Shown: piece after piece, positions 59,279-64,000 of the stretch | How positions within the stretch are numbered: the stretch's first letter is position 1 | Layout of the letters: each line of letters opens with the position of its first letter | NCBI GenBank assembly: GCA_009809945.1 | Contig: WTPW01000069.1 | Coordinates: forward strand, 268,931-332,930 | DNA: 64,000 nt | From: Gigaspora margarita | Taxonomy: Eukaryota > Glomeromycota > Glomeromycetes > Diversisporales > Gigasporaceae | Direction of reading: 5' to 3' | The notes under the pieces: generated by a model | What the model was told of the DNA's origin: nothing | What the model saw: the letters and a program-made list of their open reading frames with translations, nothing else | The model's database searches: none | Program-made: the position numbers and the translations under genes

Positions 59279-59865
59279 TAGGGTGTCCAGGATTATGCGA
59301 AAGCATAATATGCGCATAATTTACCAAATTTTCGCATCGCATATGCTTCGCATAATTTGAAAAAAAAGCACTCAGATCACGTGGCTGAAATATATTGGTT
59401 GTTGGGAGACGTTAACTTCATATGGCAATATTCGGACATACTTAATTTGTAATTTGGGTGGCAGAAAGTAAATTCCGAAAAGTTCTGATGTAGAAAATGA
59501 ATGAACCTAAATTATGAGCATAGTTGAGGTAAAAATTTTCAGAAAGTGTCCGAAAAATTTTGAAAAATAGAATTAATTACATATGGGGACCCCCATAGCA
59601 AAAGAAGGCATGGGCAAAAAAATTTTTTTAAAAAAAATTCAATTCTCGAAGAAATAAAGTATCAGAAATGCAATTTTATAAAATTACAAAATCAAAATTT
59701 TTTGCCCACTGCCTTCTTTTGCTGCGGGGGTTCCCATATAGCATACAATAATAAAAATTCATAATCGATCGCATAATTTTAAATTTATTTTGCATCCATT
59801 GCATAATCAACCTCAGTTCGCCCGTATAATTTACCTCATCGCATCGCATAATCCTGGACACCCTA
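59279..59865. mobile_element. hAT-type MITE (ATTATGCGA family), third copy
   Basis: The 8-bp duplication CTAGACAC is perfect (59271-59278 and 59866-59873). The ends are the same as the 443-bp twins, but this copy is more diverged. A palindromic MITE is inserted at 59581-59740. It sits immediately beside the preceding hAT element. Confidence 0.88.
59581..59740. mobile_element. Small palindromic MITE, GGGGACCCC ends, copy 2
   Basis: The ends are ATATGGGGACCCCCATAGCA and, inward from the right, TATATGGGAACCCCCGCAGC. The uninterrupted sequence (AATTACATATAATAAAAATC) is in the 443-bp twins. ATAT flanks the insertion on both sides. Confidence 0.75.
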
Positions 59866-60059
59866 CTAGACACTTTTGCAGTAATGTGACTATCATGTGG
59901 TGTAGCAATATTTGGATTAATTTTTTGGCTTTATATTAAGGTAGGGTTAGGGTGCAGTGATGGTAAATGACTTTAAATGACCCAATGACTCAAATGACAA
60001 ATGATCAGTCATTGGTCATTTCACGGCCCAAATGACTTAATTACTAATCCGGGTATGAT

Positions 60060-60390
60060 CAGCAGAATTTCTATACTAGAATTTGGAGCAACTATGATAT
60101 TTTACTATATGCTTGAATCAGAGCATCATATAGTTGGCCAATAGTTTTTAAGTGATATCTTGGTATCTACCGGGCCAAATTGAATGATCTAACTACCATT
60201 AGATGCGTCTCAGTGAGCTCTACAAATTTCAACTATTCGATATTGGCTGTTAACTTAATAAAAAATTACTTATCTTAGATGATGCTCTGAATCAGGAATA
60301 TAATAAAAATTTATATTGTACTTATCCCCAAAATTTACTATTGTCCCAATATAGTAATGCTGTCAAGATCATCAATTAAGGTCATTTAAC
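60060..60390. repeat. Half of a foldback element
   Basis: It carries the TTGGCCAATAGTTTTTAAGT, CTAACTACCATTAGATGCGT and CAGTGAGCTCTACAA blocks of the 11.8-kb and 35.6-kb foldbacks and ends in GATCATCAATTAAGG. Only one arm is present. Just upstream (59955-60050) short TGACTCAAATGAC/GGTCATTTGAG motifs repeat. Confidence 0.6.
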
Positions 60391-60466
60391 TCTCGTTAAT
60401 TAATTATCTAATACTTTTAGCCAATCAAATTGATTATTGTTTCTGTAAAAACAGTTAAGGTATATG

Positions 60467-61425
60467 TAGTGATGGCCATGCGCGGGATCCGCGCGTGATC
60501 CCGCGTGCGGGATTTTTAATATAAGATTATTTGGCCTGCATTAGCATATCATCTGGCCCGCATTAACAAATTATCCGGCCAGCTTTAACATAAGTGGGCC
60601 AATGACTATGCACGCGTTAACTTTTTATTTGTTTCTTGTTCGCACATATATACGTACGTACAGAGATAATGTGCAAACTGTACGTTGAAATAAATTTTTT
60701 AAATTGTCATTATTAATAAAATGGGAATCTAGACTTTTAATTTCTTGCATAAATAATACATCAAGAATATTGTGTACCATATGGGCAAAAATCTCCAATT
60801 TCAGTAATTATTTAATATGAGTGATAAGGTAAATAAAATTTGAGCCAATCATTTATGTGATATTAGATGATTATTGAGTATAAAAGTGACTATTTGATAA
60901 GCCCGATTATGAATTTCTTATGAGTCGTTTATGAATTTTTGTACGTATATAACCTGGTTACCTATAAATTTTTGTACGTATGTACCTGATTACTTATAAA
61001 TTTTAGTACATTTATACCTGATTATATGCCTGATTACTTATAAATTTTTATATGCTTATATGATTTGATCGTTTTGTTGCCATTATAATTTTTGAATATA
61101 TCTTTATATAATAATATTTANAAACAAANNGAGAANATTAANGCAAATCTGAATTAATAAATTTAATAATTATAAGATTTAGATGTTTTAAATGTAGGCA
61201 AAATCTATATAAGCATTTTTATTTGTAATAAATGCAGTAAGATTTATAAGAAATAATTATTATTTTAATGAGAAATAACATTCCTAGCGGTGATTTATAT
61301 ATATATATTTATTTATCGTGAAAAATCAGAAACTCTACTCGATCCCACGAATCCCACGCGGATCCCACGCGGGATCCCACATCCCGCGCGGGATTTTTAA
61401 AAAAATCAGGATTTGCCCATCACTA
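60467..61425. mobile_element. hAT-type repeat (CGCGGGATC family), intact copy d, 959 bp
   Basis: The 8-bp duplication GGTATATG is perfect (60459-60466 and 61426-61433). The ends are TAGTGATGGCCATGCGCGGG and, inward from the right, TAGTGATGGGCAAATCCTGA. CGCGGGATC/GATCCCGCG motifs cluster at both ends; the middle is AT-rich and noncoding. It serves as the reference for the copies at 957, 15598 and 22504. A few Ns lie near 61121-61142. Confidence 0.9.
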
Positions 61426-61497
61426 GGTATATGTCACCCTAAGTGATAAATAAGTAAAAATCAGAATAAAAACATATACATTTACTATAAATTTTAA

Positions 61498-62233
61498 GCA
61501 AACCATTCTTTTTGGCTTACAAATTGGTTATTTAGAGCACTTTTTTAAAATTTTGCAAATTTGCAAATCTTTTTTGAAAAAAATTTAAAAAGAAAAAATT
61601 TTACAATTTTAAAACTGCAATTATATGTAAAATTTTATTCTGAACAAGTTTACTTAGTAGTAAAATATAGGTTATCTTGACAAAAAAAACAAGTTATCTA
61701 TATGCTAAATTAAAAAATTTTTAGTTTGTAATATAATCTCCTTTTTTTGTCAAGATAACTTGCTTTGGGCTTCTAAGTAAACTTGTTCGGCAGGTAGTTC
61801 TACTTGTATTAAGGTCAAACCACATTTTCTTGAACCTTTTACTAAGTGAAAAATGGGATTAAGTTTAAAATTATTTTTTTTAAAAAATAATTTTTGAACT
61901 TTAATCCTATTTTTTACTTAGCAAAAGGTTCAAGAAAATGCTTTTGAACTTTATTATGAGTAGAACTACCTGCAAACAAGTTTACTTAGAAGCCCAAAGC
62001 ATGTTATCTGAACAAAAAAAAGTTACTACTAAGTAAACTTGTTCAGAATAAAATTTTACATATAATTGCATTTTAATATTGTAAAATTTTTTCTTTTTAA
62101 AATTTTTTTTCAAAAAAATTTGCTAAATTTTAAAAAAGTGCTCTAAATAACCTTATTCTACTATTCTTGATATGCCTTATTTCAAAATTTGAAAAAATGT
62201 TAATCTGTAAGCTAAAAAGAATATTTTGCTTAA
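61498..62233. repeat. Foldback element, about 735 bp
   Basis: The arms meet near 61885. Paired blocks include ATTATATGTAAAATTTTATT, CTGAACAAGTTTACTTAG, AGATAACTTG and TTAGAGCACTTTTTTAAAAT, each with its complement on the other side. No target duplication was resolved. Confidence 0.75.
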
Positions 62234-62239
62234 TTGATA

Positions 62240-64000
62240 ATCTGCCTGTCAGCTGACCTTTAAAAACTCAATACACGAAAATGCATGCATAAATACAAAA
62301 TTGTATGCAAGTGAGGGGGCTTCCAGAAATTATGTAAATTTTTAGTGGGTGGGTGGGGTCCTGAAAATATTAGGTTATAATTATAATTCTGGTCAAAATT
62401 TTATAATTCTGGCCAAAAATATAAAATTATAAAATTAGTAATAACTATTGGTCTACTGAACCAATTTAGATGATTTAACTACCAAAATGTTCATCTCACT
62501 GAAACGATTCTAAAAAGCCCAAAATTATTAAAATCTAATCACAGGGTCCCAAGGTTGTTCAACTTTTGTGTAATTTTAATAGTGATTTTTTTAGAATCAC
62601 TAAGTAAATATCTTTAATATTGAATAACTTTTGATCCACTGGCCCGTTTTGGATTATTTAACTACCAAAATGTTCGTATTAGTGAGACGATTCTAACAAG
62701 CCCAAAATCGCTAAATTCTAATCACAGGATTCCAAGATCGATAAAGATTTGTATTGTTAAACAAACAATAAAATCTTTATCGATCTTGGAATCCTGTGAT
62801 TAGAATTTAGCGATTTTGGGCTTGTTAGAATCGTCTCACTAATACGAACATTTTGGTAGTTAAATCATCCAAAACGGGCCAGTGGATCAAAAGTTATTCA
62901 ATATTAAAGATATTTACTTAGTGATTCTAAAAAATCACTATTAAAATTACACAAAAGTTGAATGATCTTGTGACCCTGTGATTAGATTTTAACGATTTGG
63001 GCTTGTTAGAATCGTCTCAGTGAGACGAACATTTTGGTAGTTAAATCATCTAAATTGGTCCAGTATAGCAATAGTTATTATCAATTTCATAATTGAACAT
63101 ATGAATAAATTTTAAAAAATATAAAATTTGATTGGCTAATAAAGTATCAGGTGTGGGTGGGTGGGGTAAAATTTTGAAATTTATTAGTAACAAAAATATT
63201 ATGTAATTTCTGGAAGCCCTAAGCACGGGTTTCAAAATCACTGCACAGAAACTGCACGGAAACTGATTATTCAAAAAATTTAATACAAGTTATTACATGA
63301 AAATTGAAATCTATGCACTATCATGCATAGTATTATATCCATATATTGATGTGTATTAATCTTTATGATCACATGATTTCCATGCATTAATGTGCACAAT
63401 CATTAAGATTCTTAATAATCATAATTTCTGTGCACTAACATGCACAATTGTTAAGATTCTTAATGATTATAATTTTTGTGCACTGACGTGCACAATCATT
63501 AAGATTCTTATCAATCATAATTTCAGTGCACTGATATCACAGTCATCACAATCGTTGAGATTCCTTAATGATCACAATTTTGTACACTAAAGTGCACAAT
63601 TGTTAAGATTCTTAACGATCATAATTTTCATGTGCTGATGTGCACAATTGTTGAGATTCTTAATGATCATTTTAACGATCATATCATTATTGCACTTTGC
63701 AAAAATGTGTGACCTTTGCAGATCATGATATCATATAAAATCATGAGAAATCAGCCAATTCTTGTGAATTTTTTGATTCTTTAAGAATTTTAAAGATTTT
63801 AGATAAAATATAGACTCATTAATTGAAAATTATGATCACTAATAATTAAAATCTCAGAAATTTTTTTGCTATCATCACCATGAAATCACAGAGTCACAGT
63901 TTTTTTGCAAAGCAATAAGATTCTTAATGATCATATCATTAAGATTCTTAATAATCATCTTAACAACATATCGTTAAGATTCTAATAATCATATCGTTAA
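62240..64000. repeat. Palindromic TTAAGATTCTTAA satellite, copy 3
   Basis: The leader (CGAAAATGCATGCATAAATA) lies before, and GGGTTTCAAAATCAC after, the inserted foldback. From 63390 onward, units of ATTAAGATTCTTAATGATCA with GTGCACTGACGTGCAC-type spacers run to the window end. The frame 63390-63590 is a repeat translation. Confidence 0.75.
62311..63220. repeat. Foldback element inserted in satellite leader, about 905 bp
   Basis: The ends are GGGCTTCCAGAAATTATG and, inward from the right, GGGCTTCCAGAAATTACAT. The arms meet at about 62760 (CTTTATCGATCTTGG paired) and contain AATCGTCTCACTAATACGAA blocks. It splits the satellite leader that is continuous at 27120-27140, giving an empty-site comparison. 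Confidence 0.8.

Overview
The window looks like part of an arbuscular-mycorrhizal (Glomeromycotina, Rhizophagus-like) fungal genome. It is very AT-rich and packed with repeats. Its genes are split by short GT-AG introns (46 to 159 nt). The clearest gene joins the kinase type that is greatly expanded in these fungi to a TPR array. The genus is inferred from gene style only. One 281-base N gap and scattered single Ns mark it as a draft assembly.

Only two genes look intact. (1) 18219-20178 (+): a nine-exon gene for a predicted secreted DEDDh 3'-5' exonuclease. It has a signal peptide, one domain with all catalytic residues, and a second tandem copy of the domain that has lost them; intron phases match between the halves. 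(2) 49099-51706 (-): a five-exon, 748-residue protein kinase followed by about eleven TPR repeats. Three broken genes are also present: a decayed TPR array (46040-47800, +) facing the kinase gene, a decayed member of a multicopy family with DWKF and CxxC-type motifs (about 28990-31590, -), and a Tc1/mariner transposase relic (56513-56880, -).

The rest is mostly mobile DNA without its own enzymes. I could place ends and target duplications for many elements: at least eight hAT-type elements with perfect 8-bp duplications (plus five with imperfect ones), a Mutator-like element with a 10-bp duplication and an empty-site paralogue, two PIF/Harbinger-like elements with TTA duplications, one element flanked by TTAA, two copies of a tRNA-headed SINE (one with a duplication of about 21 bp), and several foldback palindromes. 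Four elements (1822-5136, 27535-27760, 52453-52662, 55711-55923) belong to one unusual family: a conserved core carrying telomere-like CCCTAA repeats, 7-bp duplications, and ends that differ between elements while matching within each element. Nesting reaches four levels at 51957-53340.

Layout: 0-5.2 kb hAT elements and a satellite-filled element; 5.9-11.5 kb tandem Helitron-like repeats plus a SINE; 11.8-16.3 kb a large palindrome, a SINE and the CCCTGTAAG repeat family; 16.4-21.8 kb quiet DNA with the exonuclease gene; 21.9-27.8 kb nested DNA transposons; 28-31.6 kb decayed gene; 32-38 kb low-complexity and palindromic satellite DNA; 38.7-45 kb large hAT element, minisatellite and small hAT elements; 45-51.8 kb TPR and kinase region; 52-61.4 kb dense nested hAT elements; 61.5-64 kb foldbacks and palindromic satellite.
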